Below, piece after piece: positions 23,825 to 31,235 of a stretch of 40,369 nucleotides of DNA (position 1 is its first letter; each line of letters opens with the position of its first letter). The notes below the pieces were generated by a model. The model saw nothing but the letters and a program-made list of their open reading frames with translations, was not told the DNA's origin and made no database searches. A program made the position numbers and the translations under genes. Source of the DNA: a virus; the IMG/VR virus record IMGVR_UViG_3300045284_000166, positions 1 through 40,369 of that record; one strand, 5' to 3'.

Positions 23825-26139
23825 GTTTGGCCGCTTCCGTAGGCGCGTTCTACCAATCCTTCCTGCGCGGCGGAAACCCCAATAATTGGGGGACGATTGA
23901 CACCTTCCTCACCGGAACGACGACGCCGGCGCCCACATTTACGAGCGCGACCGGAGCAACTCAGAATTCCAATCCAATCGTTTTGGGCGCTGACGGCCGC
24001 GTACCGTTTGAAATATTTCTTACCGATGGAGTTGGATACAGGTTTGTCTTAAAGGATTCTCTCGGCAACACAATCAAGACGCAGGACGATATTGTTGGCA
24101 TTGGCTCAGTTGGCGCCGGTATTTCCGCAGCGCTTGGCGCCCCAGGCGGCTCCGCCCTTGTCGGCTTCCTGCAAGCCGGCGCAGGCGCAATTGCCCGAAC
24201 CCTGCAATCGAAAGGGCGTGACCTCGTCAGCGTGCTCGACTTTTTCGCAGATGGCATATCCGGTCCCGCAGTCGATCCGACAGGAGCGATCAATAGCATC
24301 GGCGGTATCAATGCCGCGCTCGCGGCCTTGTCGAACGGAGGCGTGCTTTACTTTCCGCCAGGCACCTATAAGGTGCAGCGCGGAAACGGGGCGCTTGGCC
24401 CGGACAATATCCTGGCGGACAACGTTACGGTCTTTGGGCCTGGTGCAAAGATCGTTGGATTAAACGCGGCAGGCGCGCTACCGAACAACGCCGGAAACCA
24501 ATTCTATAACGTGTTTCAGGCGACGGGCCGGAAGAACATCACGCTCATTGGACTGTCGTTTTCAGGCTACTGCACGCCGCTATCGGCATTTTCCTGCGAC
24601 AACGTGATCGTTGAGCGCATCACGGACGATGCGCTGCTTGCCAATGCAGGCGGATTTTTGCGGGACAAGACGCTGTATCTGCACCAATGTACCAACGTCA
24701 AGGTATGCCTGAATAGTTTCCTGAATCACTGCAACTGTGTTTATCTCAGCGGCGACGGTGTGACAAGGACGCGCGCGGCAATCGTTTCGCAGAATACTTT
24801 TGAGCATACTGCGGCAGCCGGTGCCTACACGTGTAACTTCCCTGTCGGTGTGTATGCCTTCTTCGCCGATGATGTCCTTGTGACCAGCAACACGTTCAGG
24901 AATATTTATTCAAGTGTGGACAACGGCAATGCAGGCACCGGGATCGGATACTCGATCTACGAGGGCGACGGCGGCTGTACGAGCATCGTCATATCGGACA
25001 ACCTGCTGGAATACACTGGCAAGGGCAGCAAGAACGCCGTTGCGATCTTTTTTAGCAGGGCGCTCTCCGCTGTCGTTCAAGGCAACAGGATTCATTCCTC
25101 GGCCAACGGCAGGCTGGCGTTTGCCATCCACGACATGCTGCCAGCTGCGGGACCGTGCTATCGGTACAAGTACGGCAATACCATCACGCTCGATGCTGCG
25201 CAAGGCATCACTTCCTACGCCATCGGGTCAGTCTTGAATGACACCTGTGTTGCTGCAATCAGCGTGAAAGACAACGTGATTCGCGGTGGAAACAATGCCG
25301 TGCGGATGGACACTGGCGCTCTGACCGCTTACACCATACAAGGCAATCAGTGCCTGGATCAGATCGACAACGGGATCATATCGTTTGCTGTTTCCAGCCT
25401 GCCGTTAAAGTCGCCTCTTATCAGCGATAACATCATACTGCGCTCCGGGCACTCCGGCATGTACCTGAACGGTTGCGTCTCCACTCGCATCATTGGCAAC
25501 ACGATCCTTGACGGCAATACATCAAATTCACCGCCGGTGAACTCGGCGATCGATCTGATAGGCGTCGCCTGCCAGGGAGTTATCCTCCAAAACAACGTGC
25601 TCGGCAATACAGTTGTTGGTGGCGGACTGTTTGGCGCTGGCGTGTCCTTCGACGCCACACCGCAGACTCGTATTCTTAAGGACATCACCGCAGACAACGT
25701 GTTCATGGGGCTGGCTGACGACAAAGCACTGGTGAACTTTCACTCAGTACCGCCGGTAAGCGCATTCTTCGATATGGTGAAGGGCGATTTTGTACAGAAT
25801 TCCCAACTCGATGCTGCGGAAACAACGGGCTGGTATTGCGTAAAGAAGCTCGATCTGACGCTCATCGCAGATGCATCGAGCGCTTCGACTACGGTTCGGG
25901 TCAACAGCACGGCTGGCATGCTGGCCGGAGATGCGGTCCTGTTGTGCAAGGACTCGAATCCGTATGACGGGGACTATGCGAACGGCACGAAATGGCACGC
26001 CGATATTGTGTTGAGCGTGACCGATGCGACGGATTTCGTGCTTACAACCGGAATCCCGGCAGGAGACGGCATTTATGCTAATGCCGTCGCTGTGTGCAAG
26101 GCGGCAAGATTAAAGGCTGCGGCGGCGATTGCAGCCTGA
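23815..26139 (+). CDS. Tailspike with beta-helix depolymerase-type domain
   Basis: A 774-residue protein from GTG 23815, chosen because AGGAGA lies 7 bases upstream. Residues 1-100 form a particle-binding domain of the type seen in many podovirus spikes (FYQSFLRGGNPNNWGTIDTF, then TGTTTPAPTFTSATG and GRVPFEIFLTDG). From about 135 (LQSKGRDLVSVLDFFADG) to 640 it is a right-handed beta-helix, beginning with GGVLYFPPGTYKV and repeating N-x-I/V turns such as ISDNLLEY and IQGNQCLD. The C-terminal domain is beta-rich. It would bind and probably cleave surface polysaccharide, as P22 gp9 does. Confidence 0.85.
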   Translation: MSVSLAASVGAFYQSFLRGGNPNNWGTIDTFLTGTTTPAPTFTSATGATQNSNPIVLGADGRVPFEIFLTDGVGYRFVLKDSLGNTIKTQDDIVGIGSVGAGISAALGAPGGSALVGFLQAGAGAIARTLQSKGRDLVSVLDFFADGISGPAVDPTGAINSIGGINAALAALSNGGVLYFPPGTYKVQRGNGALGPDNILADNVTVFGPGAKIVGLNAAGALPNNAGNQFYNVFQATGRKNITLIGLSFSGYCTPLSAFSCDNVIVERITDDALLANAGGFLRDKTLYLHQCTNVKVCLNSFLNHCNCVYLSGDGVTRTRAAIVSQNTFEHTAAAGAYTCNFPVGVYAFFADDVLVTSNTFRNIYSSVDNGNAGTGIGYSIYEGDGGCTSIVISDNLLEYTGKGSKNAVAIFFSRALSAVVQGNRIHSSANGRLAFAIHDMLPAAGPCYRYKYGNTITLDAAQGITSYAIGSVLNDTCVAAISVKDNVIRGGNNAVRMDTGALTAYTIQGNQCLDQIDNGIISFAVSSLPLKSPLISDNIILRSGHSGMYLNGCVSTRIIGNTILDGNTSNSPPVNSAIDLIGVACQGVILQNNVLGNTVVGGGLFGAGVSFDATPQTRILKDITADNVFMGLADDKALVNFHSVPPVSAFFDMVKGDFVQNSQLDAAETTGWYCVKKLDLTLIADASSASTTVRVNSTAGMLAGDAVLLCKDSNPYDGDYANGTKWHADIVLSVTDATDFVLTTGIPAGDGIYANAVAVCKAARLKAAAAIAA

Positions 26140-26189
26140 GTTATCCAAAGCACCCTCTTTTCCCACTTAGATAGCGAGGATTTTACGAG

Positions 26190-27371
26190 ATGCTTCGCGC
26201 CGGTCAACGCCGGAAGTTCGTTCGGACTACAAGTGGATCGGGTGGTGCCGGTGGTTTAGGGTTTCCATCATTCTATTTGCCGCTAAACGACCTCGGTAAC
26301 GGCATCGTCAACACGGTTCCAGCGCTGTCAGCGGGTTCGCCTGTCGCCACTTTTACGCGCAGCTCGATTGCCTGGACGAAGCTCTCATCGGGTCTGTGGG
26401 CGCCAATCGGCAACGGCATACAGAGGAGCGGATATCTTGGGCAGGACACCGCGGTTGGCGCGTATGGCGGTTATTTTGCCGAAGGCCTGGGCACGCAACT
26501 CGTCAGCCCAACCGCGGCGATCCGGGACATGACGAACGCAGCATGGACCGCAGTGGGCATCACGCCAACCAAGACGGCAACCGGCATCGACGGCGTGCCA
26601 AACGCTTGCACAACGCTGACCTGCACCGCGCCCGGCGGCTCGATCCTGCAAACGCTCGTTGCAGCAGCTTCATCGCGCGCCTACTCCGTATTCCTGCGCC
26701 GCGTATCAGGCAACGGAACAATCGTTATACAGCAAGGCGCGACGACACAGGATGTGACAGCGCAAATCAACACCGTTACTAAGACGCGAGTGTGGCTGAA
26801 CGCGAGCATCCTCAACTCTGTTTTCGGCATCGTCATGGGTACGGCTGGAGACGTGATCGAAGTTGACGTCAACCAGTTCGAGCCACTCACGCCAACGCAG
26901 ATTCCAACGAGCCCGATGGCAAGTACAGGCATCGCCCGCACGGATTGGGATACGCTGTCATTCCCGAGCGCGGGCAACATCAGCGGAACGCAGGGCACAG
27001 CCTACGCCGAAGTGGTGATGCCGAACATCGTTGACAATAACTGGTTCCTGGGTTCAAGCAATGCAGCCCTGTATCGTGCGGCAGGCAAACTGACTCTATT
27101 CGATGGCACGACCAATCGTTCCGGCAATGCGTTTATTCCTTCACAAGCGGTCCAGAAAATAGCGTTCAGTTGGGGCGGAACCGTTTCTCAGACCGCGCTG
27201 AACGGCGTGGCGAGCGCGGCGCTTGGATTCGACGGGGACATGGGATTTTCCGCAGCCGCACTCTTCATCGCGTCATCTGGTTCTGGCAGTCAGCCGAACG
27301 GCTTCATGCGCAACATCCGTATTTTTCCGACGCAATTCAGCGGGGCTCAGCTCGCGGCGCTGACAGCGTGA
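26190..27371 (+). CDS. Second receptor-binding-type tail protein
   Basis: A 393-residue protein with GAGGA 9 bases before ATG 26190. After a basic N-terminus and Gly-rich linker it reads as jelly-roll/lectin-like modules: SGLWAPIGNGIQRSGYLGQD, then WTAVGITPTKTATGIDG, VQKIAFSWGGTVSQTALNGV and FMRNIRIFPTQFSGAQLAAL. The last is the usual ending of concanavalin-like domains of phage tail proteins. It lies straight after the tailspike, so it may be a branching or alternative spike; exact partner unknown. Confidence 0.65.
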   Translation: MLRAGQRRKFVRTTSGSGGAGGLGFPSFYLPLNDLGNGIVNTVPALSAGSPVATFTRSSIAWTKLSSGLWAPIGNGIQRSGYLGQDTAVGAYGGYFAEGLGTQLVSPTAAIRDMTNAAWTAVGITPTKTATGIDGVPNACTTLTCTAPGGSILQTLVAAASSRAYSVFLRRVSGNGTIVIQQGATTQDVTAQINTVTKTRVWLNASILNSVFGIVMGTAGDVIEVDVNQFEPLTPTQIPTSPMASTGIARTDWDTLSFPSAGNISGTQGTAYAEVVMPNIVDNNWFLGSSNAALYRAAGKLTLFDGTTNRSGNAFIPSQAVQKIAFSWGGTVSQTALNGVASAALGFDGDMGFSAAALFIASSGSGSQPNGFMRNIRIFPTQFSGAQLAALTA

Positions 27372-27457
27372 TGACCGAGCGCGAAGCAGGCGATGCGCGC
27401 CTAAAGCGTGACTTTTGGCCTGTTTACGCGCGGCGAACCGACAGGGCAGGGGCATAA
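27371..27457 (+). CDS. Possible 28-residue peptide
   Basis: ATG overlaps the preceding stop (TGATG). A basic, charged peptide (MTEREAGDARLKRDFWPVYA) with no ribosome binding site of its own. Supported only by coupling; may be spurious. Confidence 0.25.
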   Translation: MTEREAGDARLKRDFWPVYARRTDRAGA

Positions 27458-27465
27458 AGTGCATA

Positions 27466-27867
27466 ATGCCGTTCCGCATTTCGGATCCGTCCCGGCCAAT
27501 GAATGAAGCCAATTTCGCGCAATTTTTGATACAGCATTTAGTTGAGTACGCCGCATGGCTGGTTGGCGCGCTAGTGGGGCTGCTCTACACAATTACGCGA
27601 GCAGAACTCGGCGCGCTAAAGGCAGCGCTCAAGAAGACCATCAGTACAGTTGATTTCGAGAAACATGAAGTACGGGAAATGAATGACCGCCGTGAACGCC
27701 GGGACGCCGAGAAAAGCATACGCGAACAGGTGATAGCACTTGATATGAGGATCGATTCGAAACTCAACTCGCTCGATGCCAAGATGGAGAAGAAGCTCGA
27801 TTCGATCATTAGCAACATGATGCAGGCGGCAATGTCTCCGCACAACCGGCGAACGGGGGATGCTTGA
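27466..27867 (+). CDS. Membrane-anchored coiled-coil protein
   Basis: A 133-residue protein from ATG 27466 (ATG 27499 is an alternative). One membrane segment, AAWLVGALVGLLYTI, near residues 28-45. It is followed by a charged coiled coil of about 75 residues (DRRERRDAEKSIREQVIALD, then MRIDSKLNSLDAKMEKKLDS). At the head of the lysis region this layout fits an i-spanin-like or holin-accessory protein, but it also resembles general phage membrane proteins. Role inferred. Confidence 0.55.
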   Translation: MPFRISDPSRPMNEANFAQFLIQHLVEYAAWLVGALVGLLYTITRAELGALKAALKKTISTVDFEKHEVREMNDRRERRDAEKSIREQVIALDMRIDSKLNSLDAKMEKKLDSIISNMMQAAMSPHNRRTGDA

Positions 27868-27918
27868 AATTGAAAACCGGATGGCGCAGGTTCGGGTATC
27901 CGCGAGGACTCGGCCCTG

Positions 27919-27962
27919 ACAGGTCAGAAACCTGTGTCATTCGGCCAAACTTGGCATAGAAT
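27919..27962 (+). promoter_or_regulatory. Promoter and inverted repeat before the lysis genes
   Basis: The inverted repeat ACAGGT-N5-ACCTGT (27919-27935) overlaps a possible -35 GTGTCA (27934-27939). TAGAAT (27957-27962) follows after 17 bases. GGAGG precedes ATG 28028 in the 160-base gap. Confidence 0.35.
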
Positions 27963-28027
27963 GGGCGGACCGGCAGGCGCATTCAACGCCGTGCGCGGTC
28001 CTAATCAATCAGCGTTGGAGGCGCTTC

Positions 28028-28321
28028 ATGACTGCCGATATTGTAAGGCCAGAAACAGACGTAGTGCGCGAGGGTGTGCGACTCATAAAGGAATGGGAGC
28101 AGGCCGTAGCCTATTTAAAAGCGGCGCAGTCATCTGAATGCCAAGCGCGCAATGATCTTACTGCGGCTACGCGAGCTTTAGGAACATGGATGCTACCGCC
28201 GGATGCAAAAGTAGGTGAATCGTTCAATATCGCGCATGGCACGGCTTATTTGCAAGTTGATTATTTATCTACAAATACATTCGATATTAGATGGCGCGGC
28301 AATCGGAGGCCGCGCGAATAA
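28028..28321 (+). CDS. Hypothetical protein of the lysis region
   Basis: A 97-residue protein with TTGGAGG before ATG 28028. An N-terminal helix (VVREGVRLIKEWEQAVAYLK) is followed by a second helix with RNDLTAATRALGTWMLPPDA and a beta hairpin (TAYLQVDYLSTNTFDIRW). Soluble, with no signal peptide. Its TAATG overlap with the holin-like gene suggests coupled expression. No family recognised. Confidence 0.6.
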   Translation: MTADIVRPETDVVREGVRLIKEWEQAVAYLKAAQSSECQARNDLTAATRALGTWMLPPDAKVGESFNIAHGTAYLQVDYLSTNTFDIRWRGNRRPRE

Positions 28322-28677
28322 TGGACCCATTGCTCCAAGCTCGCTTAGAGTCCGCCGGCCGCGCCGTTATCCTGGGCTGCGGGGCGATTGCAGCCGCCCT
28401 TGGGCACCACCTATCCGACGCGACCACGGCGGCGATAGCGGAGGGATTTGGCGGCTTCCTGGTGCTGCTCTCAGTCGGCTTGAGCCAGTGGAATGTGTAT
28501 CGGATGGACCAAGCCGTGAAGGAACGCGAAGCGCGGGCGCTCAATACCGGCATCGTCCTAGCGAACCGCGTGACCGGTGCGACGCCTCTTGTCCCGGCCG
28601 AGGACGCACAGAAGGTGATTGCGATTGTTGCGCCAAGCCTTCCCGACGTTATCGCAAATCCGCTCTCAGGCCATTAA
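28321..28677 (+). CDS. Holin-like membrane protein
   Basis: A 118-residue protein from ATG 28321, which overlaps the previous TAA. Two hydrophobic segments, AVILGCGAIAAALGHHL (about 15-31) and GFGGFLVLLSVGLSQW (about 43-58), are separated by a short acidic turn. A soluble charged tail with an Ala/Val/Ile-rich helix follows. The size and two-membrane-helix layout fit class II holins, which release the lysozyme encoded at 29870. It could also be another lysis-region membrane protein. Confidence 0.55.
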   Translation: MDPLLQARLESAGRAVILGCGAIAAALGHHLSDATTAAIAEGFGGFLVLLSVGLSQWNVYRMDQAVKEREARALNTGIVLANRVTGATPLVPAEDAQKVIAIVAPSLPDVIANPLSGH

Positions 28678-28686
28678 AATGCACGC

Positions 28687-28842
28687 ATGGCGAACAATCC
28701 GCGCCCGGTTTCAATTGACCGTTACTTCTGCTTCGAGAGCGGCGGCGGGTTCATTTTCAGCATTGTGGGCAAGACGAAAGATGGGCGTGACGTTGTGATT
28801 GGGCGCACATACAGGTATCGAAATCCGACTCGATATGATTGA
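28687..28842 (+). CDS. Small beta-type hypothetical protein
   Basis: A 51-residue protein from ATG 28687. It reads as four strands (SIDRYFCFESGGGFIFSIVG, then TKDGRDVVIGRTYRYR). Basic C-terminus. No ribosome binding site stands out, but the codon pattern and low overlap with other frames favour it. Family unknown. Confidence 0.45.
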   Translation: MANNPRPVSIDRYFCFESGGGFIFSIVGKTKDGRDVVIGRTYRYRNPTRYD

Positions 28843-28911
28843 GTCTGCGCGATTGATGCGCGGCAAAAACACCGAAATTCCGATCGTTTGGAACGGAAAG
28901 AGTTTTTAGGG

Positions 28912-29007
28912 ATGGTTCTGACCCTTGAGAATATGGCAATCGCCGTCGCAGCCTACGCGCTCTGCTGCGGCGCGGTCATGCTGCTGTGTAGGTTCCTGAA
29001 ATGTTGA
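28912..29007 (+). CDS. 31-residue membrane peptide
   Basis: ATG 28912 to TGA 29007, preceded by TTTTTAGGG. Mostly one hydrophobic helix (MAIAVAAYALCCGAVMLLCR) with a short basic end. It overlaps the next ATG. A tiny membrane peptide within the lysis cluster, perhaps an accessory to the holin. Confidence 0.45.
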   Translation: MVLTLENMAIAVAAYALCCGAVMLLCRFLKC

Positions 29008-29147
29008 AAGACGGTCTGTATCGCGTGGTGACGCATTATCTGTGCGCTGGCTTCGTCGTCGAGGATGGCGGCGTTACGCAGTGTGCGCCAATCCTGCGAA
29101 AGAGGCTGTCCTACTGGCGCACTATCGCACAGTGGGTTTGTCCGTGA
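29001..29147 (+). CDS. Conserved 48-residue phage protein
   Basis: A 48-residue protein overlapping its neighbour by 7 bases. The pattern YRVVTHYLCAGFVVEDGGVT followed by CAPILRKRLSYW and a final IAQWV belongs to a small protein type I recognise from many tailed phages and prophages. It has two conserved Cys and an APILR core. No function is established for it to my knowledge. Too short to show domain structure; probably a single beta hairpin plus helix. Confidence 0.65.
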   Translation: MLKDGLYRVVTHYLCAGFVVEDGGVTQCAPILRKRLSYWRTIAQWVCP

Positions 29148-29166
29148 ACCGTCAAGAAATCCTTGC

Positions 29167-29268
29167 ATGTTGAGGCAGAACGGGTATGTCAAATGGACCG
29201 ACATCGGCATGGCGATCATGGCGGTGATTCTGTTTCTCGCCGTGCTCGCAATGGTTTCCAACCCCTAA
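29167..29268 (+). CDS. 33-residue membrane peptide
   Basis: ATG 29167 to TAA 29268. A short polar start (MLRQNGYVKWTDIG) and one membrane helix (MAIMAVILFLAVLAMV). Second single-helix peptide in this cluster; its place before the lipoprotein suggests a lysis-related role, but this is inference. Confidence 0.4.
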   Translation: MLRQNGYVKWTDIGMAIMAVILFLAVLAMVSNP

Positions 29269-29283
29269 TAATTAGGAGATGAA

Positions 29284-29661
29284 ATGCTCTACTTGTTGCG
29301 GATTCTTTTGCTCGCTGTGTTTTTCTCGTTTCCGGGCGTGCTGCCTGGGTGCGCAAGCGGCACAAACCCGCTCGGCAGCGTCCTGCTCGCCCCAGACATC
29401 GACACCTTCAACAAAAGGCTCGGCGCGGCTTACGTTTTGAATACCGCTGTGCGGCGCGCATCGGTATCCTTGATGGATGCGGGCAAGATCAGTGCCCAGG
29501 ACGGCGAGAACACGATGGCTGCGAACGACGCGGCCAAGGCCGGGCTTGACCTTGCCGCGACCATGAGCAAGATCGACCTGAATGCCGCCGATGGGAAACT
29601 GACGGCGGTCAATGCTACGCTGGTCGCGCTTGAAGCATACCTAACCTCCAGGGGGCAATAA
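29284..29661 (+). CDS. Phage lipoprotein of the lysis region
   Basis: A 125-residue protein with TTAGGAG before ATG 29284. The signal peptide of about 22 residues (LLRILLLAVFFSFPGV) ends in the lipobox LPGC, so Cys23 should be lipidated. The mature part is helical and Ala-rich (AYVLNTAVRRASVSLMDAGK, then NDAAKAGLDLAATMSK). Its position just before the lysozyme and its lipid anchor fit an outer-membrane (o-spanin-like) or lysis-associated lipoprotein. It is larger than most o-spanins and lacks their Pro-rich region. Confidence 0.65.
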   Translation: MLYLLRILLLAVFFSFPGVLPGCASGTNPLGSVLLAPDIDTFNKRLGAAYVLNTAVRRASVSLMDAGKISAQDGENTMAANDAAKAGLDLAATMSKIDLNAADGKLTAVNATLVALEAYLTSRGQ

Positions 29662-29873
29662 TGGGACCAGGCGAGATACTGGCACTCCAAATCATCCTCG
29701 GCCTGGTTGACCGCGCCGCCGCCTATTCGGCCGCGCTTGCCAAGGCCAAGGCCGAGGGCCGCGACCTCAGCGAAGCCGAGATTCTGGCGCTCGCGCAGGA
29801 TGACGACGTAGCGAGGGCGGAGCAGGTCTTGGCAATCGCCCGGCGGCGCGCGCAGGAAGCGAAGACCGCGTGA
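29661..29873 (+). CDS. Small helical protein before the lysozyme
   Basis: A 70-residue protein, coupled on both sides by 1-4 base overlaps (TAATG, GTGA). Helical and Ala/Glu-rich: LALQIILGLVDRAAAYSAAL, then SEAEILALAQDDDVARAEQ. The first half is amphipathic to hydrophobic but not a clear membrane span. Function unknown. Confidence 0.55.
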   Translation: MGPGEILALQIILGLVDRAAAYSAALAKAKAEGRDLSEAEILALAQDDDVARAEQVLAIARRRAQEAKTA

Positions 29874-30298
29874 CCACTTCGGAAAAAGGGCTGGCTCTTA
29901 TCCGGTCCTTTGAATCGCTTCGGCTTACAGCTTACCGAGACGGCGGCGGAGTCTGGAGCATTGGTTTCGGCCATACGGACGATGTTGAGCCGGGGGATAC
30001 CTGCACCGCGCAGGAAGCGCTGGATTGGCTCAGGCGTGATGCTAACGAAGCCGAAATATGCATCCTTACGAGTGTCGAAACCACGCTGACGCAATCACAG
30101 TTTGATGCTTTATGCAGCTTGGTTTTCAATATCGGCTGCGAGGCGTTCGAGAATTCCACCATGCTGCGGCTGATTAATGCGGGCAAAATGGACGCGGCGA
30201 AAGGTCAATTCTCGCGCTGGAACAAAGACGACGGGAAGATCATTGCTGGCCTGACGCGGAGGCGCGCGGCGGAAGCTGAATTGTTCGCTTCGGCCTGA
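29870..30298 (+). CDS. GH24 lysozyme (endolysin)
   Basis: A 142-residue protein from GTG 29870, coupled to the previous stop. The T4/P22-type muramidase pattern is clear: IRSFESLRLTAYRDGGGVWS followed by IGFGHT. Catalytic Glu15 and Asp24 are spaced nine apart as in T4 lysozyme, and Ser30 takes the place of the usual Thr. Later motifs are LTQSQFDALCSLVFNIG and GLTRRRAAEAELF. No signal peptide or SAR segment, so it needs a holin to reach the cell wall. A strong terminator follows. Confidence 0.9.
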   Translation: MTTSEKGLALIRSFESLRLTAYRDGGGVWSIGFGHTDDVEPGDTCTAQEALDWLRRDANEAEICILTSVETTLTQSQFDALCSLVFNIGCEAFENSTMLRLINAGKMDAAKGQFSRWNKDDGKIIAGLTRRRAAEAELFASA

Positions 30299-30369
30299 AC
30301 CCCAAAACCTTCCCGAACCCCTCCGGACGGCATTTTCTAGGTCAACCCCATTAAAAAAAAGTCAGAACC

Positions 30370-30393
30370 AAACCAAGCAAATCGCCTTGGTTT
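30370..30393. terminator. Convergent-region hairpin
   Basis: AAACCAAG (30370-30377) pairs with CTTGGTTT (30386-30393) around 8 bases. On the minus strand an A/T-rich stretch with an 8-base T-run follows about 10 bases later, so it may stop the leftward operon. The gap 30299-30602 holds this and the next hairpin, and no gene I can support. Confidence 0.4.
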
Positions 30394-30414
30394 AGGTAGC
30401 AACACCGGGAGAGC

Positions 30415-30440
30415 GCACGCGCGCCCTGAGCGTGCTTTTT
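30415..30440 (+). terminator. Rho-independent terminator of the late block
   Basis: GCACGC (30415-30420) pairs with GCGTGC (30430-30435) and TTTTT follows at once. It lies 117 bases after the lysozyme stop. Confidence 0.75.
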
Positions 30441-30602
30441 CGTAGGGATGGCTTTGCGCAGGCGAAAGCCGAAGAAAAGCTAGTTGGCCAGAATCGTACA
30501 CCCTGATTCCACCACGGAAGGCGATACCGGATTGTGAAACGGCTTTTGCCTATGAAAGCGCGCGCGAAAATAATGCTTGACGGCACAATCCGGGATGTCC
30601 CG

Positions 30603-30761
30603 CTATCCGGTTTCGCGTTCCGCATCGTGAAATGCAGGATCAGTCTGCTCAGCGAGGTACATCTCGATCGCCTCGGCGACCCCGCGCAAATTCTCGTCAT
30701 CGCCGCACAGTTCGAGAACAGCTTCAAATAGCTTAATCAAGGTTCGCTTTCTCAGTTTCAT
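30603..30761 (-). CDS. Last gene of the leftward operon, 52 residues
   Basis: A 52-residue acidic helical protein (MKLRKRTLIKLFEAVLELCG, then DENLRGVAEAIEMYLAEQ). No Shine-Dalgarno sequence is visible. TATGAT lies 8 bases before the ATG on the minus strand, so a separate leaderless transcript is possible. Codon pattern and amphipathic helices favour this frame over the overlapping plus-strand frame. Family unknown. Confidence 0.55.
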   Translation of the reverse strand: MKLRKRTLIKLFEAVLELCGDDENLRGVAEAIEMYLAEQTDPAFHDAERETG

Positions 30762-30795
30762 AAGGTGAAATCATATACCGCGCGCGCCTGACCGC

Positions 30796-31002
30796 TCACC
30801 ACGCAATCCCGCCGTCTGAATCTTGCTCCGGTTCCGCGTTACCTGCGTTTCGCAATCCGCACTGCGGGCAGATATATTCAGAACGGCGGCGTTCGATCAG
30901 TTCGCGGGCCATGCGCCAAATTATGCCAAGGCCGGGTATGTTTCCGTCCTTGTCGATTCTGCGCAATTCGTCGTCGCTCACGCGCTCGTCAAGTTTGCTC
31001 AC
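30796..31002 (-). CDS. Small protein with a C-terminal zinc knuckle
   Basis: A 68-residue protein from GTG 31002 with AGGTGA upstream, overlapping the preceding stop by 4 bases. The N-terminus is charged (SKLDERVSDDELRRIDKDGN), followed by a helix and CPQCGLRN near the end, a half zinc-binding site. Probably one of the many small regulatory or host-interaction proteins of this operon; not assigned. Confidence 0.6.
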   Translation of the reverse strand: MSKLDERVSDDELRRIDKDGNIPGLGIIWRMARELIERRRSEYICPQCGLRNAGNAEPEQDSDGGIAW

Positions 31003-31235
31003 GATTTCACCTGATCGGTATCCGGCAGCAGGTAAGTTCTGGAATCAACAGTGACCTGTCTTACGATTTTTACTTCAACATCTCCAAAGTCTTGAGCGTC
31101 TATTATTCTGAGGCAGTTCGGGCATTTTTCTCCCTGTACGCCATGGAATACCCGAATCACGGTGCTGTCCAGAAGGCACCTATAATATCGTTTCCCATCG
31201 GCTCTGAAAAAGTCTCCGTTGCAGTCACGGTTCAC
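30999..31235 (-). CDS. Small hypothetical protein with a CxxC motif
   Basis: A 78-residue protein. The start at GTG 31235 is chosen because it overlaps the previous stop (GTGA); a longer frame upstream is antisense-like noise. Beta-rich with KRYYRCLLDSTVIRVFHG and GEKCPNCLRIIDAQDF, then a strand VEVKIVRQVTVDSRTYLL. A small zinc-ribbon-like fold is likely. Confidence 0.55.
   Translation of the reverse strand: MNRDCNGDFFRADGKRYYRCLLDSTVIRVFHGVQGEKCPNCLRIIDAQDFGDVEVKIVRQVTVDSRTYLLPDTDQVKS

Noticed and set aside
28835-28909. 24-codon plus-strand frame
   Set aside because: It overlaps the end of 28687-28842, has no ribosome binding site, and is too short to judge.
30534-30731. Plus-strand frame of 65 codons at the convergent boundary
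   Set aside because: It overlaps the better-looking minus-strand gene 30603-30761 and would follow the late terminator without a promoter.
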